From assembly GCF_900107485.1 (NCBI RefSeq), contig NZ_FNQE01000011.1, positions 29,138 to 93,137 of the forward strand: 64,000 nucleotides of DNA, written 5' to 3'. Positions 52,753 through 63,221 of the stretch are shown one piece after another; positions within the stretch are counted from its first letter, which is position 1; every line of letters begins with the position of its first letter. The translations under genes were made by a program, and so were the position numbers. The notes under the pieces are model-generated. The model worked only from the letters and a program-made list of their open reading frames with translations, was not told where the DNA came from and searched no databases. Source of the DNA: Proteiniborus ethanoligenes (lineage in GTDB: Bacteria > Bacillota > Clostridia > Tissierellales > Proteiniboraceae).

Positions 52753-54319
52753 ATGATAAGTTTAATGGATAAACAGAAGATAATAATAGATGGATTTTTA
52801 GGTGGCAAATCTCAATGGGGAATCCATAGGGAAACTGGAATAGATAGAAAAACTATTAGAAAATATATTAGGGAATATGAAGAAAAGAAATCTCAGTTAC
52901 TAAAAGGTGAAGGTGATAAATTAATATTAACTGAAGAAATAATATAATCACCAAAATATGATTCAAGCAATAGAACAAGAGTAAAGTTAACAGAGGAAAT
53001 AATTTTATCTAGAGGAAAATGAGGGAAAAAGAAAAACTGGTAAGAGTAAACAACAAAAGAAGAAAATAGATATACATGAATCTTTAGTGGAAGATGGCTA
53101 CGACATAAGTTATTCAACAGTTTACAATTATATCAGAAATAAATTAAATGAAAAGAAGGAAGCATATATCAGGCAAGAATATGAATTAGGGTATGTAGCT
53201 GAATTTGACTGGGGTCATGTTAGATTAGAAATAGATGGTGAAGATAAGAATATCCAAATGGCTGTAATGACAACAGCTAAGGGAAATTACAGGTTTGCAT
53301 ATCTTTATCAAAATCAAAAAATGGAAAGCTTTTTAGACTCTCATGTTAGATTTTTTAATCATATAGGAGGTGTTCATAAGGAAATAGTATATGACAATAT
53401 GAAGGTAGCAGTAGCAAGATTTGTAACAAGAACAGAAAAAGAACCTACAGAAGATTTATTAAAACTATCTATGTATTATGGATTTAATTACAGGTTTTGT
53501 AATGCCAGACGTGGAAATGAAAAAGGTCATGTGGAAAGATCAGTAGAATATATAAGAAGAAAGGCATTTAACAAAAAGGATAAATTTGAAACACTAGAGG
53601 AGGCCAATAAATACCTAGAGGAAGAATTAAATAAACTAAATTTAAAACCACAAAAATATAACGAAAATAAAACAGCAAAAGATATATTAGTAGAGGAATT
53701 CCCCTACTTAATAAAACTTATGCCTACTTATGATATTTCAAGGGTAGTAGAATTAAGGGTAAATAAATATTCAGTAATAACAATAGATGAGAATAAATAC
53801 TCAGTACCAGACTCTCTAGTGGGAAGGTTTGTAACAGCAAAAGTATATCCAAATAATATAATCATCTACCAGGAAAATGACAAGGTAACTGAGCATAAAA
53901 GGAGTTTTGGATTAAGTACATGGAATATAAAAATAAAACATTATCTAAATACATTAAAAAAGAAGCTTGGGGCAATTCATAACAGCACAGCCATGCGTCA
54001 AATGAATTCCAAGCTTCAAAACATCTACAATCAATATTATATCCAAAATCCAAGAGATTTCATAGACCTAATTGAATTGATTTCAGAGGAAGGTTTGGAA
54101 AAGATAGAAAATATAATAAAAGAATTAGAAAAAATAAACCCATTAAATATAGATACAGAAAAAATAAAGCTTCTATGCTATAGAAAAGATGAACCAATAG
54201 CGAGGAATAAACACCAGAATACAGAAATAGAGAGACAATCAAAGCTAATCCTAGATAATTATGGTAAATTGCTCAAAAAATCAACTGTAGAATTTGATAG
54301 GGAGGCTCTGATAATATGA
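52753..54319 (+). pseudogene. istA: IS21 transposase gene istA, nonsense plus frameshift
   Basis: The N-terminal HTH part (52753-52947, GGKSQWGIHRETGIDRKTIRKY) ends at a TAA; the next 100 bp need one in-frame stop and one frame change to reach the main frame, 53087-54319 (410 codons). The main part keeps the DDE core: EFDWGHVRLEI, VYDNMKVAVA and NEKGHVERSVEYIRR. Repaired, it would be about 520 residues, the normal IstA size. No active transposase is expected. Confidence 0.88.
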
Positions 54320-55077
54320 AAAAGGATACGATTAAAACTAATATTAAAAACCTAGCAAAGGATCTGAAATTACCGTATATAAGTAAAAGCTTAGAGGAAG
54401 AAATAAAAGAGGCAAATATAAAAAACCTAACATATGAAGATTTTCTTTTATCAGTATTAGAAAATGAACATGATTTAAGAAAAGCCAATGGAATAAAAAA
54501 TAGAATTAGGCAAGCAAGATTTCCATATAAAAAATATATAGAAGACTTAAGCCTAGAGGATTTACCCCAAGATGCAAGAGATAAAGTAAAGATCTTTTCA
54601 TCATTAGATTTTATAGAAACAGGTCAAAACATAATACTAGCTGGTAACCCAGGAACGGGTAAAACACATATGGCTATCGGCATTGGCATCAAAGCTTGTA
54701 CTAGAGGATATAAGGTGCTATTTACGACAATACCACTGCTAGTAAATGAATTAAAGGAAAGTAGGTCCAATAAGACCTTACGAGCATTTGAAAACAAATT
54801 TGAAAAATATGATTTAATCGTGGCAGATGAATTGGGCTATATTTCTTTTGATAAAGAAGCCTCAGAGCTTTTATTTACTTATCTGTCACTAAGAGCAGGA
54901 AGAAAATCTACGATAATAACTACAAATTTATCATTTGAAAGGTGGGATGAAATATTTAAAGATCCAGTAATGACAGCTGCAATGATAGATAGGCTTACTC
55001 ATAAATCATATATAGTGAATATGAATGGTAATTCTTATAGATTAAAAGAGACTCAACTTTGGCTAGAAGAGCAATAA
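54316..55077 (+). CDS. istB: IS21 helper ATPase IstB
   Basis: A 253-residue AAA+ protein: Walker A LAGNPGTGKTHMA, Walker B LIVADELGYISFD and sensor region TIITTNLSFERWDEIF. It is intact and overlaps istA by ATGA. It assists target-site selection; without an intact IstA it is probably idle. Confidence 0.93.
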   Translation: MKKDTIKTNIKNLAKDLKLPYISKSLEEEIKEANIKNLTYEDFLLSVLENEHDLRKANGIKNRIRQARFPYKKYIEDLSLEDLPQDARDKVKIFSSLDFIETGQNIILAGNPGTGKTHMAIGIGIKACTRGYKVLFTTIPLLVNELKESRSNKTLRAFENKFEKYDLIVADELGYISFDKEASELLFTYLSLRAGRKSTIITTNLSFERWDEIFKDPVMTAAMIDRLTHKSYIVNMNGNSYRLKETQLWLEEQ

Positions 55078-55333
55078 TTTTTTTATCCAACTAGGGGAAT
55101 TTTGGATTAAAATATAGGGGAATTTTCAGTTGACAAATACATTTTCTGCATGATACATACTTTGTCTGGAAATACACTGCAAAAAATCGGCTCGCTACCA
55201 CCCGCGCACAATTAAAAAGGCATTTGACAAATCAAAAATCCGTACTGGGCTTTTGAGAAAAGCAAACTGAATACGGAAAATAGTGGAGGGAACCAACATC
55301 TGGTTTCCTCCACTGCTTTCTAAATATTCATCG

Positions 55334-58300
55334 CTACTTTGTTTTTCTCACACCGTTTTCATCGACCTCGTAACCGTTGATCTTCGTACCTTTGGCAAGG
55401 GAGCCATCGGCATTGAAGTAATACCATTTGTCGCCAATCTCCAGCCATTTTCCAGCTACCATAATGCCATCCTTGGTGAAGTAATAGGTTTTGTTGTTGC
55501 CGTTGGTGCCGATGTCCCAAAAGCCCACCAGCATGGTATTACCGGAGTAATACCTCCAGTTGTTGGCATCCTTGACCCAGCTGGTTTTCAGCGTGCCATC
55601 GGTGTTGAAGAAGTATTTCACGCCGTCGATGATCTGCATCCCGGTGAGAACTTTGCTGTTCTTGTAGTAGAGATACTGTCCGGCGTCATTCAATGCCCAG
55701 CCATATGCTGTTTCAGGGTCTTGAGTTAACTTAATATATCGCTGAACCATAGAACTGACTTCAGCTCTAGTAGCACTCTTCTTTGGATTAAATTGATTTT
55801 TGGTGTCTCCTATCATGATTCCTGCCTGCTGCATGGCTTTGACAGCTGGCTGATAGTAGCTACCTATATTTGTAGTATCAGCATAGGTAGTCACCTCACG
55901 GATGATAGGCAGTCTGTATCCAGTAGCCTTGGCATAGTTTACAAAGATGACTGCAATTTCCTCACGAGTAATCGCCCTATTAGGTGCAAATCGTTGATTG
56001 CCTATACCCTTAACAATATCTTTTTTGTATGCCCATTCGATATAAGGACGGAAAGGACTATCAACATTAACATCGATGAAACTATTTGTATCATAGGCTT
56101 TTTCATCTACTCCCGCCAGTCTACCTAATGCTGTTACAAGCATTCCCCTTGTCATTGCCATGTTAGGAGCAAAGGTAGTTTCTGAAGTACCTGTGAGCAA
56201 AGCTCTAGCTACTACATAGTCGATAGACTCTTTGGCCCAATGGTTTTCAATGTCAATGAACTTTGAACTAGGTTCTTTATAGCCCACACCGTGATTCAAG
56301 ATATAACTAGTTGAGATTATCATTTCTCCCTCATTAATATCATAAGCTGAGCCATCAATCAGATTGGCATTACCCCTTTCATTTACATATGCGCCGTAAA
56401 GGTAACCTACAGCTTCATTTTTATCTGGTTTATATTGTATGGTAATAGTTGCAATACCACCATTCAAATCTGAAATCAGAATAGGTTTTCCATCCTTTAG
56501 ATAACTAATCGTAATATTATATACAGGCCTTTTACCTATGACCTTCTCCGCTGCTGTATTGAGGTCTTGAACCGGTTTGATCTCAATGGTAACATTACCT
56601 TCCCTCTGATTATTAATTTCTTCCAATGCCTTTTCATCGAAACTAATTGTTACAGGATAGCCATTGATTTTAAAACTTTTAACTCCTGTGTTTACAAGTT
56701 TATCAAGGGCGCCTTGAGTTAGGGTTATCCCCAAAGATCCTGTGTCCTTTGGTAAAGTGAGACTCAATTCTGTAGAAATACCATTTTTAGTTTTGCCCTG
56801 TTCCTTAGCATAAGATTGAGCCTTATTTATTGCATCGGTAATAAGCTTATGGGAAATGATTGTATTGGCGTGACCCTTTTCTTCTGCTGTTACTGTAACA
56901 AGAGCTGCCACTGTTACAGGTTGGTCTGGTTTCTTTTCTGGTAAAATTGTGGTCTGTGTCGTCGGACTTTCAGTCGAGCTTCCGCCAGAAGATGAGCCAT
57001 AGCCGCCTCCGCCACCTGTACTTCCGCCGCCACCACTGTTATACTTCCAATTAGCGGTCACAGTGGTGTTGCTATTTGGCATAATGAAGGTGGTACTTGC
57101 ACTGTTGGCATTGGTGAAACTGCCTTGGCCTGATGTTGTCCAGCCAGCAAAACTATAATTGTTTCTGCTTCCTGCATGGATGGAGACCTTTGTTCCTGCT
57201 GCATATTTGCCTGCTCCGCTGTTTTCTGCATAGCTGCCCTTCACTGTCAAGGTGTAGGTTTCTATAGGTTCATCTTTATAAGTCGCTGTGATAGTCACTG
57301 GATTTGATGGCATGGTGAAGGTGGTGCTGGCACTGTTTGCATCTTCGAAGCTGCCGCCATTACTGGTGGTCCACTTATCAAATAATTTTCCTTGCACGGG
57401 GGGATTTGCCGTAATGGGCACTTGTGCACCCACCGCATAGGTTCCGCCCCCGGTTCCGCTCACGACAGTCAAAAGATAGGCGGGTGCAGAATCGCCTACA
57501 CTACCGATCCAGACAGTGCTTTTGCCATCGCTATACACAAGAAAGCCGTCCGCTGTTTTTGTACCTTGTTCGGCAGTCATCTCGGTACTTCCCACAACAA
57601 TAAACGGAGTTCCCGCTGTAAGACTGCGAGTAATTCCTACCTCGCCCCTACTATCACAGTACACCCCCTGGCCGGATGAAACCAAATTGCCGTCTATTCT
57701 AATGATACCACCAGAAACATGAACACCGGTGCAGTCGGCTCCATTAACGGTTACATCACCTACAACCTCAACAGTATTTCCGCTATAGGCTCGAATTCCT
57801 ACAGGCTCACTACCCGGTGTATGATCAATAACAGTGATATTACCGTTTACAGTAACCTGAGTATCCTGATTGGCCCATGTTGACACACCGGTTGAACTAG
57901 ACGTTATATTACCGTTGACAAGGACTTGACCGTTTTTTGCGTTAACTGTCACGCCGGAGTTCGCCTTGATATTGCCATTTACCGTGATCGAGCCGCCGTC
58001 CAGAGCAGGGCCGGAACCGTACATGTACACTCCGATACGACCACCCTCAACATTATTAACAGTTGCTGCCGAGTTTGCCCCGAGAATCGATATGGCAGAC
58101 ATGGCAGTAGAAGAGCCCTTCACATTGAATTGACCCGTTCCCGTACCGATTAGATTTACCTTGCCGCTGCCCTCTACCGTAAGTGCAGGTTTATTTGGGG
58201 ATTCGGAGCTTGTATCAAGGAAAAGATTATAGTCCCCCAAATCGAAGTTGATTGTCTTCCCGCTAACCTCAATGGAATCGGTATAAGTAATATTTTGAAG

Positions 58301-61132
58301 CAGTTTGATGGTTTCGCCGCTCCTTGCCGCCGCCAACGCTTCTGTCAGCGAGGTAAACTCTTGGGCGCCAATTGTGCAGACAGCATTTTTTTTCTTAATC
58401 CGTACGATGCCGGCTTTCTCGCCATCTTCGCTATCCATGTATTTTAGGTAAGCTCCATCGAGAACGCCTTCGTTTTTGCTGCGATACCCATTGACGAAGC
58501 GCACATAGAGGGTATCCGAAGCCAAAACCGTTCCATCAATGGTAACCGTACCGTTGGAAGGAGTCCCATTGCCGTCGATTTCTACCGCAGTGCCGCTGCC
58601 GTTATCTGCATTGACATTGCCGCTGATGACGATGGACCCCTTTTCGTATAGATAGACTGCTGTGTTCTTACCTGTAACAGAACCCCCGATGGTTGCACTG
58701 CCATTGACGCAATACACGGCATAGCCATTTGGCGCATCGGCATTTCCGGAAATTTCCACTGTGCCTCCCACTTCGGAATGGACAGCTTTACCGTTGATTG
58801 CTGTCGCTTTTGCGGAACCAGCGGTAATTTTACAGTTGTCATTCATGGCGTAAACACCAGCGGTGGTGCCTTGTGCATGGGCCGTTACCGTGACCTCGCA
58901 GGATTTATCAAATGCGCAAAAAGCCTCTACACCTGCTCCGGCAGTACCCGTCGCTGAATATACGGAAATGATACTGTTTTGCGCCTGAACGCCTTTCGTT
59001 CCGGTGGCATTCAACTCACCATCACCCGAAACCGTAAGGATGGCATCCTTTATATTAATGCCAATACCTGTGTTGTTCACGACATCCAGCGTATGGTTGC
59101 CTAAATTCAGACAAAAGCTCTTACCGTCAATGGCAATGCCTTTATTGTAATTAATATTCGCCATAAGCTTGATGGTATCTCCATCCCTAAAGCTACCCAA
59201 GGCATTTTCTAGCCCTTCATCATCAGATACTTCCCAAACTTTAGCTGCCAGTGGATCTTTGACCCAGACCACGCCCGTGGCACCGGAACCACTGTATTTG
59301 AGATAGCTGGACTTCCCGGGGTCGGATACGCCCGCATCCTTTTCCAGCCTTACATTGTTGATGAGCACATAGCTGGCCGAGCTTTTGGGTGTGACGGTGC
59401 CCTCCACCGTGATGTTGCCACTGCTACCATTTGTAATGACAGCGCAGTGGTTGTGGGAGGAAAGGTCGCCCTTAACGGTGATGCTGCCGCCGGCGCCTTC
59501 GGTGAGTGCACCAGCACGGAGGCCGTAGACGTTACCATCTACGGTGATGACTCCGCTGTTGGAGGTACGAGCACCGTAGCCAGAAATAGCAGACACATTG
59601 CCCCCTACAATTACCTCGGCCTGATTCTGGGCATGAGCTGCCCCTTGAATCTGCCCATCTGTGGAGGTGACGTTTCCGTTTACTGTGACCATGGTGCCAA
59701 AATCGGTGGCGTAAACGCCGTTGTCCTGCCCGGTGGCATTGCCGCGCACCGTTACTTTAGAGCCGCCCATGGCGTAAACGCCGATGCCATCGTTGCCGCT
59801 GGCAGCGGTGTCAACCGTAACAGTACCTTTGTTCGCCCACACACCGTAGAGCTTGCCGGTTGCGTTGAGCTTGCCTTCGCCGGTAAGCGCCACGGTTCCC
59901 TCTGTCACCTTGAGCCCTTCATTGGCGGTTGTGTCAATGGTGAGGATTTGGCCGTTTAAGTCAAAGATGATATGTTTCCTGTCGATGTTAACACCTTGAA
60001 GGGTTGTGAAACTTTTGAGCAATTTTATGGTTGCTGTAGAACCAGCCTTCTCCACAGCCTCCTGCAGTGTCGCATATTCCGTGCCGTCCATTTCGCAGAG
60101 CTTTTCCCCTTCTATATCCGGCGGGGTAGTAACATCTAGCTTGACAACATCCGTGCAGTTAGCCAACGGATTGCCATAATGAGTGTTACCTACCACCATG
60201 TAAAGGTCATAATCTGTTCCTCCTATAGCACCAGTCACTAAAAAACTATCATTAATACCTGGCGCGAATTCGGGTCTACCTGAACTTATTGCAGGGTTAT
60301 TATCACTGTCCGTACCTTGAGCTATTTGTTCAATACTAGGGATATTTGCTTCATTAGGCAATAACACCCAATACACTTTACCTTTTTTACCGCTGTCGAT
60401 ATTTTCTAATTGTATCTTTACCTCAACCTGTTTGCTACCATCAGGCTGAACAGCCCCATTCATAGGGAAATCTGGTGCAAGGTACTCAGCAGCATCTGGA
60501 GACTTAAAATCTACCTTGAGTAGCTCAGATGTGTTATCTGCATCATCCTTTAATACTACATAGACATCATATTCAGTACCATGCTGAGGCACGAAACCAA
60601 CTATATGCATATTAATCTCTTTATTATTGTTTTTATAAACTCTTAAAGCTGGATTGCCATCTGCATCCTGTCCAGCTATAACCTGTTCTTTGGTAGGTAG
60701 ATTAGCTCCATCTGGCAAAAGAACTGCATGAAAATATGCTTCTTCCTGTGCTTTGACCAAAATGTATATCTGCCGAGAACCTTTTAATTGTGGGCTAATT
60801 ATTGGATTACCATCAAAGGTCGGCGGCGTGGTATCATCCCCAAAAAGCCCGATCCCAGCTGGTGCGGCGCCCGTCGGTGAAGCGGACTCTTCTGGCGGCC
60901 TGCCGCTATCTATTGCCTCGCTTGTTTCAAGGGGTGCCTCTTTCGGAACACCACCGTCCATCTCCGAAATTGTATCGGGGGAAGTATCGCCCGGGTTAAC
61001 TGACTCAGTCAACTGGGCGCCTTCCATTGCATAAGCTTGCACGGTGCTAAACGGTGCGGCTATAAGTATGGTAAGTGCCAGAAACATGGCAAAAGCCTTA
61101 CTATACCATCTTTGTTGATATTTGATCATCAT
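55334..61132 (-). CDS. Giant beta-helix surface protein with SLH domains and choline-binding-type repeats
   Basis: A 1932-residue exported protein. Order: signal peptide (1-35); a low-complexity region; two related beta-sandwich repeats (about 90-330); three blocks each starting with a Pro/Thr-free helix-strand unit (YATLQEAVEKAGSTATIKLL, LENALGSFRDGDTIKL, SLTEALAAARSGETIKLL) and continuing as right-handed beta-helix repeats of the V-x-GN-(V/I) type (about 340-1190); two InlB/Flg_new-like repeats (FTMPSNPVTITATY; FIMPNSNTTVTANW); a Gly/Ser linker; an unnamed domain; three SLH domains (FIDIENHWAKESIDYVVARA and so on, about 1610-1800); and cell-wall-binding repeats (WRYYSGN, KWYYFNADGSLAKG). 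SLH domains bind secondary wall polymer. It is probably an adhesin or S-layer-associated protein. RBS AGGAGG. Confidence 0.92.
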   Translation of the reverse strand: MMIKYQQRWYSKAFAMFLALTILIAAPFSTVQAYAMEGAQLTESVNPGDTSPDTISEMDGGVPKEAPLETSEAIDSGRPPEESASPTGAAPAGIGLFGDDTTPPTFDGNPIISPQLKGSRQIYILVKAQEEAYFHAVLLPDGANLPTKEQVIAGQDADGNPALRVYKNNNKEINMHIVGFVPQHGTEYDVYVVLKDDADNTSELLKVDFKSPDAAEYLAPDFPMNGAVQPDGSKQVEVKIQLENIDSGKKGKVYWVLLPNEANIPSIEQIAQGTDSDNNPAISSGRPEFAPGINDSFLVTGAIGGTDYDLYMVVGNTHYGNPLANCTDVVKLDVTTPPDIEGEKLCEMDGTEYATLQEAVEKAGSTATIKLLKSFTTLQGVNIDRKHIIFDLNGQILTIDTTANEGLKVTEGTVALTGEGKLNATGKLYGVWANKGTVTVDTAASGNDGIGVYAMGGSKVTVRGNATGQDNGVYATDFGTMVTVNGNVTSTDGQIQGAAHAQNQAEVIVGGNVSAISGYGARTSNSGVITVDGNVYGLRAGALTEGAGGSITVKGDLSSHNHCAVITNGSSGNITVEGTVTPKSSASYVLINNVRLEKDAGVSDPGKSSYLKYSGSGATGVVWVKDPLAAKVWEVSDDEGLENALGSFRDGDTIKLMANINYNKGIAIDGKSFCLNLGNHTLDVVNNTGIGINIKDAILTVSGDGELNATGTKGVQAQNSIISVYSATGTAGAGVEAFCAFDKSCEVTVTAHAQGTTAGVYAMNDNCKITAGSAKATAINGKAVHSEVGGTVEISGNADAPNGYAVYCVNGSATIGGSVTGKNTAVYLYEKGSIVISGNVNADNGSGTAVEIDGNGTPSNGTVTIDGTVLASDTLYVRFVNGYRSKNEGVLDGAYLKYMDSEDGEKAGIVRIKKKNAVCTIGAQEFTSLTEALAAARSGETIKLLQNITYTDSIEVSGKTINFDLGDYNLFLDTSSESPNKPALTVEGSGKVNLIGTGTGQFNVKGSSTAMSAISILGANSAATVNNVEGGRIGVYMYGSGPALDGGSITVNGNIKANSGVTVNAKNGQVLVNGNITSSSTGVSTWANQDTQVTVNGNITVIDHTPGSEPVGIRAYSGNTVEVVGDVTVNGADCTGVHVSGGIIRIDGNLVSSGQGVYCDSRGEVGITRSLTAGTPFIVVGSTEMTAEQGTKTADGFLVYSDGKSTVWIGSVGDSAPAYLLTVVSGTGGGTYAVGAQVPITANPPVQGKLFDKWTTSNGGSFEDANSASTTFTMPSNPVTITATYKDEPIETYTLTVKGSYAENSGAGKYAAGTKVSIHAGSRNNYSFAGWTTSGQGSFTNANSASTTFIMPNSNTTVTANWKYNSGGGGSTGGGGGYGSSSGGSSTESPTTQTTILPEKKPDQPVTVAALVTVTAEEKGHANTIISHKLITDAINKAQSYAKEQGKTKNGISTELSLTLPKDTGSLGITLTQGALDKLVNTGVKSFKINGYPVTISFDEKALEEINNQREGNVTIEIKPVQDLNTAAEKVIGKRPVYNITISYLKDGKPILISDLNGGIATITIQYKPDKNEAVGYLYGAYVNERGNANLIDGSAYDINEGEMIISTSYILNHGVGYKEPSSKFIDIENHWAKESIDYVVARALLTGTSETTFAPNMAMTRGMLVTALGRLAGVDEKAYDTNSFIDVNVDSPFRPYIEWAYKKDIVKGIGNQRFAPNRAITREEIAVIFVNYAKATGYRLPIIREVTTYADTTNIGSYYQPAVKAMQQAGIMIGDTKNQFNPKKSATRAEVSSMVQRYIKLTQDPETAYGWALNDAGQYLYYKNSKVLTGMQIIDGVKYFFNTDGTLKTSWVKDANNWRYYSGNTMLVGFWDIGTNGNNKTYYFTKDGIMVAGKWLEIGDKWYYFNADGSLAKGTKINGYEVDENGVRKTK

Positions 61133-61153
61133 GATTACCTCCTAAATAATTTT

Positions 61154-62260
61154 TTATTTCACTTCATTTATTCTTTCAACTGTTCGCACGCTCATGGCAA
61201 GGGCCTGCTCCCGGGATGTGTTGGCGTAGCCCGCTGCGGCTTGGGCCTGCGTCACAGCACGGGGCATGAACTTCCCGTCGCTGCCCTTGATAATACCAAG
61301 CTTAGCAATATAAAGGCAGTCGTTTAAAGCCCAGCCGGAGATATCTGCCTGATCGGTAAAGGTTGGTGCTCCCGCAGTGGAGTAGTCGGCATTCGGAGCA
61401 ATGAGCTTGATGGTGCGAACCAGCATTGCTGCCACTTGCTCCCGATTGATAAGGGTCTTAGGAGCGAATGTTGTCGCGCTGGTGCCCTTGACGATGCCTA
61501 ATTGATAAGCTTTTAAAATCTGCGGGTTTTGCGTGTCGGTAAAAGGGTTCGGGGCAGCGGGCGTACCCGTTATACCAGACGCTTTCTGATACATTAAAAG
61601 AGCAACTTCAGCAAACTCCTCACGAGTAATAGGCTTTGTCATGTCTGCACCCTTAAGAATTTCTGGTATTAGTCCTTCTTCCCCGGCTTTTTTGAGTTCA
61701 GGTGTTGCCCAATCACTGGCTGTACTCCAATAAGCAGGGTTACCAATGGTAACGATATTTGAATAGTCAGAGTATATCCTTTCATTCATCCATCCGCCTT
61801 CATATCCCCATAAGACGAAAAATCTTGCCCTAAAAGAATATACTTCACTTTTAATGTCAATGTCCTCAAACTTTGTGGAACTATCAAAGGGATAATATTC
61901 ATAATGCCCATCTTCAAGTAAGTCAGCTAGGTACATACTTGTATTCCAATAGTGTGATAGCCCTTCATTCCAGTCATAATCAGCATATTTGTATTCGAAA
62001 TGAACTTCTACTTCTTCAAAAATTTTCCCCTCAAAGTAATTTGAATCTTCCAATAATTTTTCATTTAAGTCTTTAACGCTTTTTGGAACGTCCAATGTAA
62101 GTTCAAAGTATGGCATCCCGTCTGAATCTTCCTTTAGCTCAGCTCTTAAGTTTGTTGGTGCTTCAAGTGTTGTAGGAGCGCTATCAGCAATGGCTCTTAA
62201 CGGGAGTAATCCTATTATTAATAAGAGAGACAAGAAAAAAACTAAAATTTTATTTTTCAT
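61154..62260 (-). CDS. SLH-domain surface protein
   Basis: A 368-residue exported protein. The signal peptide is 1-25. A beta-sandwich-like region follows (LEAPTNLRAELKEDSDGMPY, about 32-165, like a fibronectin type III module), then three SLH repeats: WATPELKKAGEEGLIPEIL, FTDTQNPQILKAYQLGIVKG and FTDQADISGWALNDCLYIAKLGIIKG, each with its REE/REQ segment. It is upstream of the giant protein by 22 bp and probably co-transcribed. RBS AGGAGGAAG. Confidence 0.92.
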   Translation of the reverse strand: MKNKILVFFLSLLLIIGLLPLRAIADSAPTTLEAPTNLRAELKEDSDGMPYFELTLDVPKSVKDLNEKLLEDSNYFEGKIFEEVEVHFEYKYADYDWNEGLSHYWNTSMYLADLLEDGHYEYYPFDSSTKFEDIDIKSEVYSFRARFFVLWGYEGGWMNERIYSDYSNIVTIGNPAYWSTASDWATPELKKAGEEGLIPEILKGADMTKPITREEFAEVALLMYQKASGITGTPAAPNPFTDTQNPQILKAYQLGIVKGTSATTFAPKTLINREQVAAMLVRTIKLIAPNADYSTAGAPTFTDQADISGWALNDCLYIAKLGIIKGSDGKFMPRAVTQAQAAAGYANTSREQALAMSVRTVERINEVK

Positions 62261-62300
62261 TAACCTCTTCCTCCTTGAATTTATTTCATTTACCTATAGA

Positions 62301-63167
62301 CTAAAAGCTTTCTCCAGCCAACTCTCCAGTGAAATTACCATCTTTTATGGTTAACCAATCATTTGCTCCCTTAATGAAGTCTTCTGCATCAGGTACATTG
62401 CCAATAATACTAGCTGTTTCCTCTACATCTACAAATCGTGCTTTAGACCCGTTAAGGCCTGAAAAAATAATTTTATAAGCGGACATGCCCCTCTGTGGTG
62501 CCCCATAGGACCCACCAATAATGGTTTCAAAATAGTATTGTGCTGCATATCCATCCTTTGTCTTGGCATATTCAAATACTAGTTCAAGCTTGCCATTACT
62601 CACTGTTTCTAGCCGTACTGCATCAAGATCTGGATAATACTCTATCTCAGTGATGATTACCTCACCATCATGTGTCTCCTTTATGACCCTATACCTAGTT
62701 TCACTTTCCCGTTCAAGGTCGTATTTTCGATAACTCCTATCCTCACCTACAAAAATACTAGTTGAAATATCCTGCATTTCTAATTCTTCGTTGTCTAGTG
62801 TTTCACCCCAAATATAAAGTGGCATGGTATTGTCAAGAACTGTCATATCAGTAATGGAGACAGCATTTTGATATAGGTATACAGCTTCAACCTTACTACT
62901 ATTTTGAGATATATGGTTGTTAAATTCTGTCTCAGCATCGGAAAAATTCGTAAAATTACTTGTGTTAAGGTCAGAAAGCTTTGGAGAGTTAGTATCCTCA
63001 TTAGCCTCATAATCCTCGTAAGAATCTTCAAAATCCCCCTCATCAAACTCAGTATGGTCCTTTGAGTCTTCTATTAAAGTGGTAGGATTATCTGTTTCTT
63101 TCCCACCACAAGCAGACATAGAAAGAATCAATATCAAGCAGATAAAGATGATTAGCATTTTTTTCAT
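62301..63167 (-). CDS. Acidic lipoprotein
   Basis: A 288-residue lipoprotein starting MKKMLIIFICLIL, lipobox LSMSACGGK. Residues 25-65 are an acidic tether rich in Asp and Glu. The rest is beta-rich with TEIEYYPDLDAVRLETVS and a C-terminal DAEDFIKGANDWLTIKDG. No family is recognised. The start at 63167 has AAGGAGG 8 bp upstream. It is first of a likely three-gene surface operon (lipoprotein, SLH protein, giant protein). Confidence 0.8.
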   Translation of the reverse strand: MKKMLIIFICLILILSMSACGGKETDNPTTLIEDSKDHTEFDEGDFEDSYEDYEANEDTNSPKLSDLNTSNFTNFSDAETEFNNHISQNSSKVEAVYLYQNAVSITDMTVLDNTMPLYIWGETLDNEELEMQDISTSIFVGEDRSYRKYDLERESETRYRVIKETHDGEVIITEIEYYPDLDAVRLETVSNGKLELVFEYAKTKDGYAAQYYFETIIGGSYGAPQRGMSAYKIIFSGLNGSKARFVDVEETASIIGNVPDAEDFIKGANDWLTIKDGNFTGELAGESF

Positions 63168-63221
63168 TAGAAACACCTCCTTAAAATATTATTGAAATAC
63201 AATTGCCATGAAAAACCCATA

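Larger units (their letters stand above)
52684..55135 (+). mobile_element. IS21-family insertion sequence, decayed
   Basis: It contains istA (broken) and istB (intact) with the typical ATGA overlap. The right end reads inward TGTCAACTGAAAATTCCCCTA (complement of 55115-55135). The left end carries TGAAAATTCCTCTA (52692-52705), with its outermost bases diverged. A second internal copy of the terminal motif lies at 55093-55106, as in IS21 multiple-end repeats. No clear target duplication was found. Confidence 0.82.
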
